Shown piece by piece: positions 26,345-33,732 of a stretch of DNA of 45,779 nucleotides. This stretch comes from an uncultured Peptococcaceae bacterium (GTDB lineage: Bacteria; Bacillota; Dehalobacteriia; UBA4068; UBA4997). The notes under the pieces were generated by a model that worked only from the letters and a program-made list of their open reading frames with translations, was not told where the DNA came from and made no database searches. The first letter of the stretch is position 1. Each line of letters starts with the position of its first letter. The translations under genes and the position numbers were made by a program. The stretch lies in contig CANQPG010000008.1 in assembly GCA_947625705.1 (NCBI GenBank), positions 1 to 45,779 of the forward strand, written 5' to 3'.

Positions 26345-26984
26345 CTTCCACCAGCCCTCTCTCACGGAGCAGCGGAGCCAACGCCGCCCGCATCGCCGCC
26401 TGCACCTGTGCTGCTTCCTGCGCCGCGTCGATCCGCTTGATACGCTGCGGCTCGGCCTGCGCCAACGCCAGATAGCCGTCGCTTAAACGCCGGTGAAAAT
26501 CCAGCCGCTCCTGCTCCATACGGTCGCTGGCGCCGCGCTTTTGCGCCCGCGCCAGGCCAAGCTCCGGCGGCAGCTCCAGCAGCAGCGTGATATCCGGGGC
26601 AAGGCCGCCCGCCGCCGCGTCGTTCAGCGCGATGAGCCGCGCCATATCCAGCCCCCGCCCATAGCCCTGATACGCAAAAAACGAGTCCGCATAACGGTCG
26701 CAGACGACGATTTTGCCCTGCGCCAGCGCCGGGCGCAGCGTTTCGGCCACGTGCTGGGCACGATCCGCCGCCAGCAGCAGCGCCTCGGTCATCGGAGCGA
26801 GTTCAGTGTTTTCCGGGTTCAGCAAAACCTGCCGTATCTGCCCGCCAATTTGCCCCGCGCCCGGCTCGCGCGTCGCCAGAACGTCTAAACCCAGCGCGGA
26901 TAGCCATTCCGCCAGCATTTTCGCCTGCGTTGTCTTGCCCGCGCCCTCGACGCCCTCTAATGTGATGAATAAGCCTTTATGCAT
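26331..26984 (-). CDS. tmk: Thymidylate kinase
   Basis: Phosphorylates dTMP to dTDP. A 217-residue P-loop protein with Walker A at 11-18 (GVEGAGKTT), the DR(Y/H) motif VVCDRYADS and the LID segment rich in Arg. ATG 26984 is preceded by GGAGAG. Another in-frame ATG at 27095 is a false extension through palindromic element D1 and is rejected. The gene starts the replication/translation cluster and is followed by holB, as in B. subtilis (there with two small genes between). Confidence 0.96.
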   Translation of the reverse strand: MHKGLFITLEGVEGAGKTTQAKMLAEWLSALGLDVLATREPGAGQIGGQIRQVLLNPENTELAPMTEALLLAADRAQHVAETLRPALAQGKIVVCDRYADSFFAYQGYGRGLDMARLIALNDAAAGGLAPDITLLLELPPELGLARAQKRGASDRMEQERLDFHRRLSDGYLALAQAEPQRIKRIDAAQEAAQVQAAMRAALAPLLRERGLVEDAVR

Positions 26985-27023
26985 TATAACTTCTCTCCAA
27001 AAAATTTTAACGCAATTACGCCA

Positions 27024-27182
27024 GCGGGTATTGATAATACTTTCCACGTATTTAGCGAAGGTCATGGAGTGGAAAGTTTTATCAATGCCCGCCAAAACCT
27101 AGAGGACTTTGATAAATTTTTTCCACTACATGAGTTCCGCTTCGCTGCACTAAATTTCGTGGAAAAAATTATCAAAGCCCCC
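27024..27182. repeat. Palindromic element pair D (D1, D2)
   Basis: D1 (27024-27093) has arms GCGGGTATTGATAATACTTT and AAAGTTTTATCAATGCCCGC; D2 (27103-27182) has arms GGACTTTGATAA and TTATCAAAGCCCC. D1 carries the reverse core (TTTAGCGAAGGTCATGGA), D2 the forward core, as in pair A. They lie in the divergent gap between tmk and the membrane-protein/XRE pair (26985-27368); the rest of that gap holds the operator and promoter described separately. Confidence 0.85.
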
Positions 27183-27274
27183 CCCTACAAAACCTGTCCA
27201 AATTTTGTCTACTTATATAATATGGCAATTCACGCCTCAGGTCAAGGCGCAAATTGCCGTTCGGGGAAAATTGC

Positions 27275-27346
27275 CAAGAAAACTTTGCAAAAACATCTTG
27301 ACAAGTACACTTGGCAATGGTACTATATGTTTACCAAGTAAACTTG
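27275..27346 (+). promoter_or_regulatory. Operator of three 12-bp palindromes, probably bound by the XRE protein
   Basis: Two near-identical palindromes CAAGTACACTTG (27302-27313) and CAAGTAAACTTG (27335-27346) are centred 33 bp apart, about three helical turns, flanking the -10 box. A weaker third copy CAAGAAAACTTT (27275-27286) lies upstream. One copy overlaps the -35/spacer and one the start of the transcript, a layout expected for a repressor. Confidence 0.65.
27298..27326 (+). promoter_or_regulatory. Promoter of the DUF6442-like/XRE operon
   Basis: TTGACA (27298-27303) and TACTAT (27321-27326) are 17 bases apart, embedded between the operator palindromes. Confidence 0.75.
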
Positions 27347-27368
27347 TCAAAACGAGGGAGGAAATACT

Positions 27369-27683
27369 ATGAACCGCGAAGAAATATTAGCCAAAAGCCA
27401 AAAAGAAAACACCGGCGGCGACGAAAGAGTGCAGGATATCCGCCTGCGCCGCGACGCCTTTTCCGCCTGGGGCTTCAGCACCTTGGGCATCGTGATGATG
27501 TTTATGAAAACTTTTCAGGGCGAAACGCCCGCCGATATTCTTGCGCTCTTCTTCTGGTCGTCCGGGCTGGGATTTACCTATGCGGGCGTGTGGCTGAAAA
27601 GCAAATGGCAGCTTGCCGGCGGTATCGTGCTGCTGCTGGCGGCGGCTTATTACTTTTATAAATTCTGCGTGGGGTTATACTGA
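27369..27683 (+). CDS. Small membrane protein, DUF6442-like
   Basis: A 104-residue protein with a hydrophilic start (MNREEILAKSQKENTGGDER) and three hydrophobic segments at about residues 35-47, 57-73 and 80-98. The N-terminal pattern and partner gene resemble the DUF6442-type proteins that are usually coded next to a small XRE regulator in Firmicutes. Function is unknown. GGAGG precedes the ATG. The stop codon overlaps the regulator's start (TGATG), so the two are co-translated. Confidence 0.65.
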   Translation: MNREEILAKSQKENTGGDERVQDIRLRRDAFSAWGFSTLGIVMMFMKTFQGETPADILALFFWSSGLGFTYAGVWLKSKWQLAGGIVLLLAAAYYFYKFCVGLY

Positions 27684-27889
27684 TGGACGAGAAACTGATA
27701 CTGAAAAACAACTTAAAAGCCGCGCGTGCCGCCAAAAATTTGTCGCAGACGCAGCTGGCCGAAATGGTCGGCGTGTCGCGCAACACCATCAGCTCCATCG
27801 AAACCGGCCAGTTCAACCCCACGGCCAAGCTGGCTCTCATTCTTTGCGTGGCGCTGGATAAAAAGTTTGAGGAGTTGTTTTACTTTTAG
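27683..27889 (+). CDS. Small XRE-family transcriptional regulator
   Basis: A 68-residue protein consisting of a single Cro/C1-type HTH (LKAARAAKNLSQTQLAEMVG, then VSRNTISSIETGQFNPT) and the short FEELFYF end typical of the YozG-like group. It is translationally coupled to the membrane protein before it. The repeated CAAGT-NN-ACTTG palindromes around the operon's promoter make autoregulation likely; this is inference. What signal it senses is not evident. Confidence 0.85.
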   Translation: MDEKLILKNNLKAARAAKNLSQTQLAEMVGVSRNTISSIETGQFNPTAKLALILCVALDKKFEELFYF

Positions 27890-27930
27890 ACACAGCGGGT
27901 TACTTCCCCGTCCCGCACTGCCCATCACCA

Positions 27931-28089
27931 GCGGGTGTTGATAATACTTTTCACCGATTTTAGCGAAGCGAAGCGGAGGTCATGAGGTGAAAAGTTTTAT
28001 CAATGCCCGTCAAAAGTCATGGGCATTGATAATTTTTTCCACTGATTTAGCGAAGGTCATGAAGTGGAAAAGTTTTATCGGAGCCCGCC
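27931..28089. repeat. Palindromic element pair E (E1, E2)
   Basis: E1 (27931-28011) has arms GCGGGTGTTGATAATACTTT and AAAGTTTTATCAATGCCCGT and the full GCGAAGCGAAGCGGAGGTCATG core. E2 (28021-28089) has arms GGGCATTGATAA and TTATCGGAGCCCGCC and the short core GCGAAGGTCATG. Both are in reverse orientation. They fill the convergent gap between the XRE gene and the decarboxylase gene. Confidence 0.85.
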
Positions 28090-28095
28090 AAAAAT

Positions 28096-29493
28096 TTACT
28101 TTATTACCATAACATTGCCGTCAGTAACCCCCTGCACTTTTCCACCAGCATTGAGCAATTCTTGCAGCATTTCCACCATCTCGGCGGAGATCACCTCGCC
28201 CAGGCCGACGGCAGGTATACCCGGCGGATACGGGGTGAGTAAGCCGGCAGAAACACGCCCCGCCGCCGCAGTCAGCGGCACTTCCTCGCAATCGGCATGG
28301 GCAGCTTCAAACGGCGTCATGGCTTGCTGCGGCAGCGGCAGCGCCGCCGGGTTTGGCGCACCCTCCGGTGTAACCGCCAAAAGTCCCGCGTCCGCCGCCG
28401 AAAGCGCCGCCGCCAGCTGTTTCGGCGCCGTGTCAGCATACGTCAGCAGCAGCAGAGCAAAGCCGCCCGCCGCGAACTCCGGTTCCACGCCACATTCCCG
28501 CAGCTTCCCGGCAATTTGCCCGCCGCTGTGCCCCGCCGCACTGTACAGCAGCGCCTTTGTCTCGTCATAAGTAAACCCGGCCGGCAAATCGCCCTGCCCG
28601 ACCAAACGCAGGTTGGCCGCCCCGGTTAGCGCGTCTGCCAATATCTGCCGCACCCGCCGCAAATGTTCTGCCCGCGCCGCCGCCTGCTCCTGCCATGCCG
28701 CCCGCGCCGCGTCCAACGACGCCAGCAGCGGATAAGACGGGCTGCTGGATTGCAGCAGCGTCAGCCAGCGCTCCGGCTGCAAACCCGGCCGATTGCAGCC
28801 CAAAACTGCCGTCTGGCCGAGGCTGCCCATGCTTTTATGCCAGCTGTCGATCACCAGATCGGCGCCCAGCCGCGCCGCAGACTTATCCGCCGCGATAAAC
28901 GGCAGGGGCGCGCCGTGCGCCTCGTCCACAACAGTAATGACGCCATGCCGCCGCGCCGCCGCAAGACACCCCGCCAAATCGCCGCCGACGCCGTAAAAGC
29001 TGGGGTAGACAAAAAACGCCGCTTTCACCTCCGGGTGGGCGGAAAGCGCCTGCTCCACCTGCCGGGGAGTTACGGCCAGCGGCAGCCCCGCCGCCGTCTG
29101 AGCTACTTCCAGCCACAGCGGGCGGATATCTCCCAGCGTCATGGCCGCCCAGGCCGCACGGTGCGCATTCCGCGGCAGCAGCAGCGTTTCCCCCGGCTTG
29201 GCCGCCGCAAGTATCGCCGCCTGTATGCCAGCCGTCGCCCCGTTCACCAGAAAATGCGCCGCCTCAACGCTGATCGCCTGCGCCATCAGCTGCTCCGCAC
29301 GCAAAATTGCCCCCGCCGGCGCGTGCAGGTCGTCCAGCCCGTCGGCCTCCGTCACGTCCCAGGCCGTAAGCTCGCCAAAACGCGAGAGTAAGCCCGCCGC
29401 CTGCCCCTTGTGCCCCGGCATATGGCCGCGCCGCCGCGCTTTCGCGATATATGCCGCAATGGCGTCTGCCAGCGGCGTTTCAGTCTTGTTCAT
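28096..29493 (-). CDS. Orn/Lys/Arg decarboxylase family protein (YaaO/SpeA-like)
   Basis: PLP-dependent basic amino-acid decarboxylase of the fold type I group, 465 residues (shorter than the 700+ residue enterobacterial enzymes, as usual for the Firmicutes branch). Evidence: HMPGHKGQ near residue 24, FLVNGATAGIQAA, VDEAHGAPLPF (D190, H193) and the PLP lysine K220 in DSWHKSMGSLGQ. Substrate (lysine, arginine or ornithine) cannot be fixed from sequence. It begins 6 bases after lysA, with its ribosome site inside the lysA end, so lysine is a reasonable guess. Its placement next to the tmk cluster parallels yaaO-tmk of B. subtilis. Confidence 0.88.
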   Translation of the reverse strand: MNKTETPLADAIAAYIAKARRRGHMPGHKGQAAGLLSRFGELTAWDVTEADGLDDLHAPAGAILRAEQLMAQAISVEAAHFLVNGATAGIQAAILAAAKPGETLLLPRNAHRAAWAAMTLGDIRPLWLEVAQTAAGLPLAVTPRQVEQALSAHPEVKAAFFVYPSFYGVGGDLAGCLAAARRHGVITVVDEAHGAPLPFIAADKSAARLGADLVIDSWHKSMGSLGQTAVLGCNRPGLQPERWLTLLQSSSPSYPLLASLDAARAAWQEQAAARAEHLRRVRQILADALTGAANLRLVGQGDLPAGFTYDETKALLYSAAGHSGGQIAGKLRECGVEPEFAAGGFALLLLTYADTAPKQLAAALSAADAGLLAVTPEGAPNPAALPLPQQAMTPFEAAHADCEEVPLTAAAGRVSAGLLTPYPPGIPAVGLGEVISAEMVEMLQELLNAGGKVQGVTDGNVMVIK

Positions 29494-29499
29494 CTCGTC

Positions 29500-30762
29500 T
29501 TACTCCATCTTCAGCCCCGGATAATCCAGCGTCGCAAACAGATCGGCCATCGTCTCCGCCCGGCGGATACGGCGGATCGTGCCGTCCTCCTGCAGCAAAA
29601 GCTCCTGGCAGCGCAGCTTGCCGTTATAATTGAAGCCCATGGTCAGCCCGTGCGCCCCGGTGTCGTGAATGGCCAGCAGATCGCCCACGTTTATCTCCGG
29701 CAGCGCCCGGTTCACGGCAAACTTATCGTTGTTCTCGCACAGCGACCCCACCACATCATACACATGGTCGGCGGGCTCGTCCTGCTTGCCCAGCACCGTG
29801 ATATGATGATACGCGCCGTAAAGCGCCGGCCGCATCAGGTGCGCCATGCAGGCGTCGACGCCGATATAATGGCGGTAGATATCCTTGGTGTGGATCGCCC
29901 GGGTCACCAGAATACCGTGCGGCCCCGTCATCAGCCGCCCGCTTTCCATCGCCAGCGTCACATTGCCCAGCCCGGCGGGAACCATCAGCCGCTCATATTC
30001 GCGGCGTATGCCCTCGCCCACCGCGGCCACGTCCAGCTCCGGTTCGTCCGGGCGGTAAGCCAGCCCCAGGCCGCCGCCGAGGTTGATGAACTCCACGGCC
30101 ACGCCCAGCTTATCCTTGATTTCCACCGCCAGCTCAAACATCATGTTAGCCGTGCCGATGATGTAATCCGCCGCCAGCTCGTTGGAGACCACCATCGTGT
30201 GCAGCCCAAAGCGCAAAACGCCCTTGGCGCGGCAGACCTCGACCGCTTGCAGCAGCTGGTCATGCGTCATGCCGTATTTGGCCTCCTCCGGTTTGCCGAT
30301 GATGGCATTGCCGCCGTCCCGCGCCGCGCCGGGGTTATACCGGAACGAAAGCAGCTGCGGCAAACCGCAGTTTTGCTCCAAAAAGGCAATATGCGAAAAA
30401 TCGTCCAGATTGATCGTTGCGCCCAGCGAGAGAGCCTTGGCAAATTCCGCCGCCGGGGTGTTGTTGGAGGTGAAGCAGATCTCCGCCCCGCGCATACCCA
30501 CAGCCTCGGCCAGCAGCAGCTCGGCATAGGAGCTGCAATCCGCCCCCAGCCCCTCATCGCGCAGAATTTCCAATATATACGGGTTCGGCAGCGCTTTCAC
30601 CGCGTAATGCTCGCGGAAGCCGGGCGCCCAGGCAAACGCCTGCATAAGCTCCCGCGCCTGCCGGCGGATCCCCCGCTCGTCATATAAATGAAAGGGCGTG
30701 CCGAATTGCTCCGCCGCCGCTCTAATCTTTTCCTCCGGGCAAAAAAGCCGCTTTTCGGCCAT
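29500..30762 (-). CDS. lysA: Diaminopimelate decarboxylase
   Basis: Decarboxylates meso-diaminopimelate to lysine; fold type III PLP enzyme. The 420-residue protein has the PLP lysine K56 (HYAVKALPNP), the glycine-rich phosphate loop INLGGGLGLAY and the substrate-binding SLCENNDKF, where the usual CESGD is CENND, a variant I associate with a subgroup of anaerobe enzymes. ATG 30762 is preceded by AAGGAG; a GTG three codons upstream is too close to that site. It is directly upstream of the basic amino-acid decarboxylase gene. Confidence 0.9.
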   Translation of the reverse strand: MAEKRLFCPEEKIRAAAEQFGTPFHLYDERGIRRQARELMQAFAWAPGFREHYAVKALPNPYILEILRDEGLGADCSSYAELLLAEAVGMRGAEICFTSNNTPAAEFAKALSLGATINLDDFSHIAFLEQNCGLPQLLSFRYNPGAARDGGNAIIGKPEEAKYGMTHDQLLQAVEVCRAKGVLRFGLHTMVVSNELAADYIIGTANMMFELAVEIKDKLGVAVEFINLGGGLGLAYRPDEPELDVAAVGEGIRREYERLMVPAGLGNVTLAMESGRLMTGPHGILVTRAIHTKDIYRHYIGVDACMAHLMRPALYGAYHHITVLGKQDEPADHVYDVVGSLCENNDKFAVNRALPEINVGDLLAIHDTGAHGLTMGFNYNGKLRCQELLLQEDGTIRRIRRAETMADLFATLDYPGLKME

Positions 30763-30862
30763 AAATCTCACTCCTTAAAATATTGGCGATGCTTATATTA
30801 AACCATTCGCACCGGGCAAAAGTCAAGAGACCGCGCCCATGTATACATTACATCTGCAAGCC

Positions 30863-30901
30863 GAAAAAAATGCACCCGGCCAGCAGGCGTCAGGTGCATT
30901 A
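30863..30901 (-). terminator. Terminator after the ogt gene
   Basis: On the minus strand AATGCACC/GGGTGCATT with a 15-base loop is followed by a T-run. It starts 10 bases after the ogt stop. Confidence 0.85.
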
Positions 30902-30910
30902 GATCAGCTG

Positions 30911-31444
30911 TTACCGTCCGCCGCCGGCTTTGGGCGGCAGATGAAAGTCGTCACGGTACGCGCCCTCCAGCTTTAAGAGGGCGATTTTTTTATCCAGACC
31001 GCCGGCATAACCCGTCAGGTTGCCGCCCGCGCCCACCACGCGGTGGCACGGCACAATGACCGAGATCGGATTGCGCCCCACTGCGCTGCCCACCGCCTGG
31101 GCGGAAAAATGCGGCAGCCCCCGCCGCGCCGCCAGCCTGCGGGCAATTTCGCCGTAGGTAACGGTATGCCCGTAGGGTATGGCGTAAAGCTCGCGCCACA
31201 CCTCCTGCTGAAACGGCGTGCCCAACAGGTGCAGCGGCAGGGCAAAATCAGGCTGCTCACCGGCAAAATAAACGTCCAGCCAGCGCGCCGCCTGCTCCAA
31301 AACCGGCAGTCTGCCCTCGCTTGCCTCGCCCAGCTTGGCGGCATAATACTTCTGTCCGAGGAACCAAAGCCCCGTCAAACCCACCGCGTCCGCCGCCAGC
31401 AAAATATCCCCCAGCGGCGACGCATAACGCGCCGTGTACTGCAT
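30911..31444 (-). CDS. ogt: Methylated-DNA--protein-cysteine methyltransferase
   Basis: Removes alkyl groups from O6-methylguanine in a suicide reaction. The 177-residue protein has the complete C-terminal domain: TPFQQEVWRELYAIPYG, the HTH segment with AVGSAVGRNP, and the active-site P-C133-H-R-V. The ATG at 31444 follows AAAGGAGG. It lies downstream of the YbaK-like gene on the same strand (37-base gap) and ends in its own terminator. Confidence 0.93.
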   Translation of the reverse strand: MQYTARYASPLGDILLAADAVGLTGLWFLGQKYYAAKLGEASEGRLPVLEQAARWLDVYFAGEQPDFALPLHLLGTPFQQEVWRELYAIPYGHTVTYGEIARRLAARRGLPHFSAQAVGSAVGRNPISVIVPCHRVVGAGGNLTGYAGGLDKKIALLKLEGAYRDDFHLPPKAGGGR

Positions 31445-31481
31445 ATTTCGGCCTCCTTTAAGCCAGTTTGCCCAACAAAAT

Positions 31482-31928
31482 TTAATTGAATGTCCCAATA
31501 ATTGTATTGAGGCGCATGACGTCTTGCGGCGTTATTTTCAGCGTCACCAACTCGTCCCCGGTGCCGCCGTATATATAATCGTATTGCAGCAGCGCATTAT
31601 CGAAAATACACGGCAGCCCCAGCCCAATCAGCGGGATTGCGCCAACTTCATATCCCGTTTGGCTGCTGATTTTCTTTTTATCGGCCATTTTTAATTTGGC
31701 ATAACCGAATTTCTGCTTTAAAGCTGCCAAATCCAACCGCCCGCTGCTTACGGACGCGACACACCCTATCAAGCCGTTCTCTGTCTGCAAAACAAAGGTC
31801 GGAGCCGCTTGCTCAACCGGATAGTATCCTGCCGCATCCGCTGCCGACAAAATCGGTTTATCCTGCCCCAGCAAAGCAAAATCCGCCTTGCTCTCACATA
31901 AAAAGGCTTCCATTTCCTTTAGCGTCAT
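31482..31928 (-). CDS. YbaK/EbsC-type aminoacyl-tRNA deacylase domain protein
   Basis: A 148-residue single-domain protein of the YbaK/ProX editing family, which hydrolyses mis-charged aminoacyl-tRNAs in trans. The segment AKLKMADKKKISSQTGYEVGAIPLIGLG contains the conserved Lys and the GxxxGAI-like loop of that family. GC content is lower than that of its neighbours. GGGGG precedes the ATG. Its specific tRNA substrate is not evident. A promoter is present at 31965-31994. Confidence 0.8.
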   Translation of the reverse strand: MTLKEMEAFLCESKADFALLGQDKPILSAADAAGYYPVEQAAPTFVLQTENGLIGCVASVSSGRLDLAALKQKFGYAKLKMADKKKISSQTGYEVGAIPLIGLGLPCIFDNALLQYDYIYGGTGDELVTLKITPQDVMRLNTIIGTFN

Positions 31929-31964
31929 GCCGCCGCCCCCTGCAAATCATGATTTGTCTCTTTC

Positions 31965-31994
31965 ATTATAACAGCACCAACATCTGCCACGCAA
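31965..31994 (-). promoter_or_regulatory. Promoter of the YbaK-ogt unit
   Basis: TTGCGT (31989-31994) and TATAAT (31965-31970) on the minus strand, 18-base spacer. Confidence 0.6.
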
Positions 31995-32001
31995 GTGCAA
32001 A

Positions 32002-32033
32002 AAAAAGGGCGCTCTGCCAAAAGCGCCCTTTGC
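32002..32033 (-). terminator. Terminator after the nitroreductase gene
   Basis: Stem AAAGGGCGCT/AGCGCCCTTT followed by eight T on the minus strand, about 37 bases past the nitroreductase stop. Confidence 0.85.
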
Positions 32034-32068
32034 TGTATTGGTTTATACCCACCCGGCAAATTCAAATC

Positions 32069-32596
32069 CTACTCCACAAAAAACACGCGGTTTGCTTTTC
32101 TGGGGGCGACGGCAGGCGCCTCACCGTCCACATAACCCAGGGCGCAATGGCCGATCCCCTCAAACTCGTCCGCCAGGCCGAGTTTTGCCAGCAGGGCTTG
32201 ATACTCCGCCGTCTCAAACTCTTCCTTGGCGCGGTGGATCCAGCAGCTGCCCAGGCCAAGGGCATGCGCCGCCAGCATTAAATTGCCCATCACCAAGCTG
32301 CCGTCATACACCCGGTTAGGCCAGTCCTTTTCGGCCAGCACGATCAAAATGACCGGCGCGCCGTAAAACGGATCAAAGCCGGCTTCCCAGCCGCCGATCT
32401 TCCGGTTATCTTCGGCGATCTTATCCCGCAGCTCCCGGTTGGTCACGGCGATAATGCGCGTCGCCTGCTGACCCTTGGCACTGGCGGCGTAAAGCCCGGC
32501 CTCGATGATTTGGTCAAGCAGCTCCCGCGGCACCATGTCTGGCTTAAATTTGCGGATACTCCGCCTCTCCAGCATATCTTTAATGGTCTTATCCAT
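32069..32596 (-). CDS. Nitroreductase family flavoprotein
   Basis: A 175-residue FMN-dependent oxidoreductase of the nitroreductase superfamily. Features: the start MLERRSIRKFKPD (flavin phosphate-binding RRSIR), GLYAASAKGQQ, and the C-terminal half with NLMLAAHALGLGSCWIHRA, all typical. The short length indicates the small clostridial-type subgroup. The natural substrate is unknown. AAAGGGTGAGG precedes the ATG. It has its own promoter and terminator. Confidence 0.88.
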   Translation of the reverse strand: MDKTIKDMLERRSIRKFKPDMVPRELLDQIIEAGLYAASAKGQQATRIIAVTNRELRDKIAEDNRKIGGWEAGFDPFYGAPVILIVLAEKDWPNRVYDGSLVMGNLMLAAHALGLGSCWIHRAKEEFETAEYQALLAKLGLADEFEGIGHCALGYVDGEAPAVAPRKANRVFFVE

Positions 32597-32644
32597 TTAA
32601 CCTCACCCTTTCTGCAATTCGCATAATCAATTCGTTCTATCCTT

Positions 32645-32673
32645 ATATTAGCATTAATTTGCCCCTCCCGCAA
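32645..32673 (-). promoter_or_regulatory. Promoter of the nitroreductase gene
   Basis: TTGCGG (32668-32673) and TAATAT (32645-32650) on the minus strand, 17-base spacer. It sits next to the preceding terminator. Confidence 0.5.
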
Positions 32674-32679
32674 GTGCCA

Positions 32680-32713
32680 AAAAAGGGCGCCCCGAATTGA
32701 GGCGTCCTTTTTG
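32680..32713 (-). terminator. Terminator downstream of the ATPase gene
   Basis: Stem AAAAAGGACGCC/GGGCGCCCTTTTTT (imperfect) with T-rich 3' side on the minus strand, about 85 bases after the ATPase stop. Confidence 0.7.
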
Positions 32714-32798
32714 GGAATATTATTCCCGCTCGACAAAGTCTTTGTTTCTCTCAACTATATTTATTTAAGTTTTGTGTTAATACACGCTACTTTTTACT

Positions 32799-33581
32799 TC
32801 AATTACACCATTTATTATAACTTACTTGTTTTGTTAATTTTCCGGCAACCCTGCCATCCGAAAATCCAATATTAAGTAACTCTGCTCCGTTCTTTATTAC
32901 TTGCTCCATTTCTATAGCAGACCAAAGGTCTGCATTTACAGAAACAATACGCCCCGTAAGATCTCCATTAAATATAATTAACTTGTTTTCATCAAGCCAA
33001 ACTCCAACAATGATGAAACATAATTCTGAATTTTCATGAAAAGCTTTTAATTCTATAGCAAAATCCCTTTGTGTTTCTGTTTTTAAATAATGAAAATCTT
33101 CTAGAACAATTTTTTTATTAAAACCCACCTCTTTTAATGCTGCTATTATATCATTAACATCATCGACATCTAATTCAAGTTTTTTACAAGTTGTCTCGCT
33201 ATTTTCATTTCTCTCCATCTCGCTGCCCACATTTGTTTCTCCTAGACCAAAACGAGCTTTAATAGATGCAATTATCTTTGCTTTTCCGCCAACAGAAGTT
33301 TTTGATGAAATCTCCAACTCGTAACCTGCACGTTTCAAAATATTAGTGTTTAAATCCGATAAACTCCATTTGTTACTACATTGTACAACTACGTACTCAT
33401 CTGTATTAAGACAATGTTTTCTTAAACAGGTTTTGCCTTGCTTTGAACTTCCAAAAATCGTAATATGCTTATTCCTATTAAGATTATCCATAAATTTTCT
33501 ATCAACATTTTCTCTTTCTACATAATTTAACGGTATTTCTCTTGAAATACCGTAAACTTCATCCAATTTGTATTTTTCCAT
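32799..33581 (-). CDS. AT-rich P-loop ATPase, probably truncated and horizontally acquired
   Basis: A 260-residue protein with Walker A at 44-51 (GSSKQGKT) and a Walker B-like strand at 158-163 (IVLEDFHYL), then ELCFIIVGVW (sensor-like strand). The N-terminal half resembles a family of ATP-binding proteins of about 400 residues found sporadically in bacteria, so the C-terminal third seems to be missing; the last residues (KLTKQVSYNKWCN) look like out-of-frame tail. Its codon use is strongly AT-rich (for example AAA, TTT, ATA), unlike neighbouring genes, and the flanking DNA is also AT-rich. Function is unknown; defence or mobile-element roles are only guesses. Confidence 0.7.
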   Translation of the reverse strand: MEKYKLDEVYGISREIPLNYVERENVDRKFMDNLNRNKHITIFGSSKQGKTCLRKHCLNTDEYVVVQCSNKWSLSDLNTNILKRAGYELEISSKTSVGGKAKIIASIKARFGLGETNVGSEMERNENSETTCKKLELDVDDVNDIIAALKEVGFNKKIVLEDFHYLKTETQRDFAIELKAFHENSELCFIIVGVWLDENKLIIFNGDLTGRIVSVNADLWSAIEMEQVIKNGAELLNIGFSDGRVAGKLTKQVSYNKWCN

Positions 33582-33732
33582 AATTCTCTCCTAAATTAGA
33601 ATATTATTTTCGCAAAATTTAATAATTAACAACACTATTGTCCTAATATATATTGATAAATTTAACATATATCGTACTCAACTGGTCAATATATTTTCTC
33701 CATTAGTAGCTCAAAAAAATACGCTTTTGCAT

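Noticed and set aside
26985-27095. N-terminal extension of tmk
   Set aside because: It reads through palindromic element D1 and has no ribosome site, while ATG 26984 has GGAGAG upstream and matches the family start.
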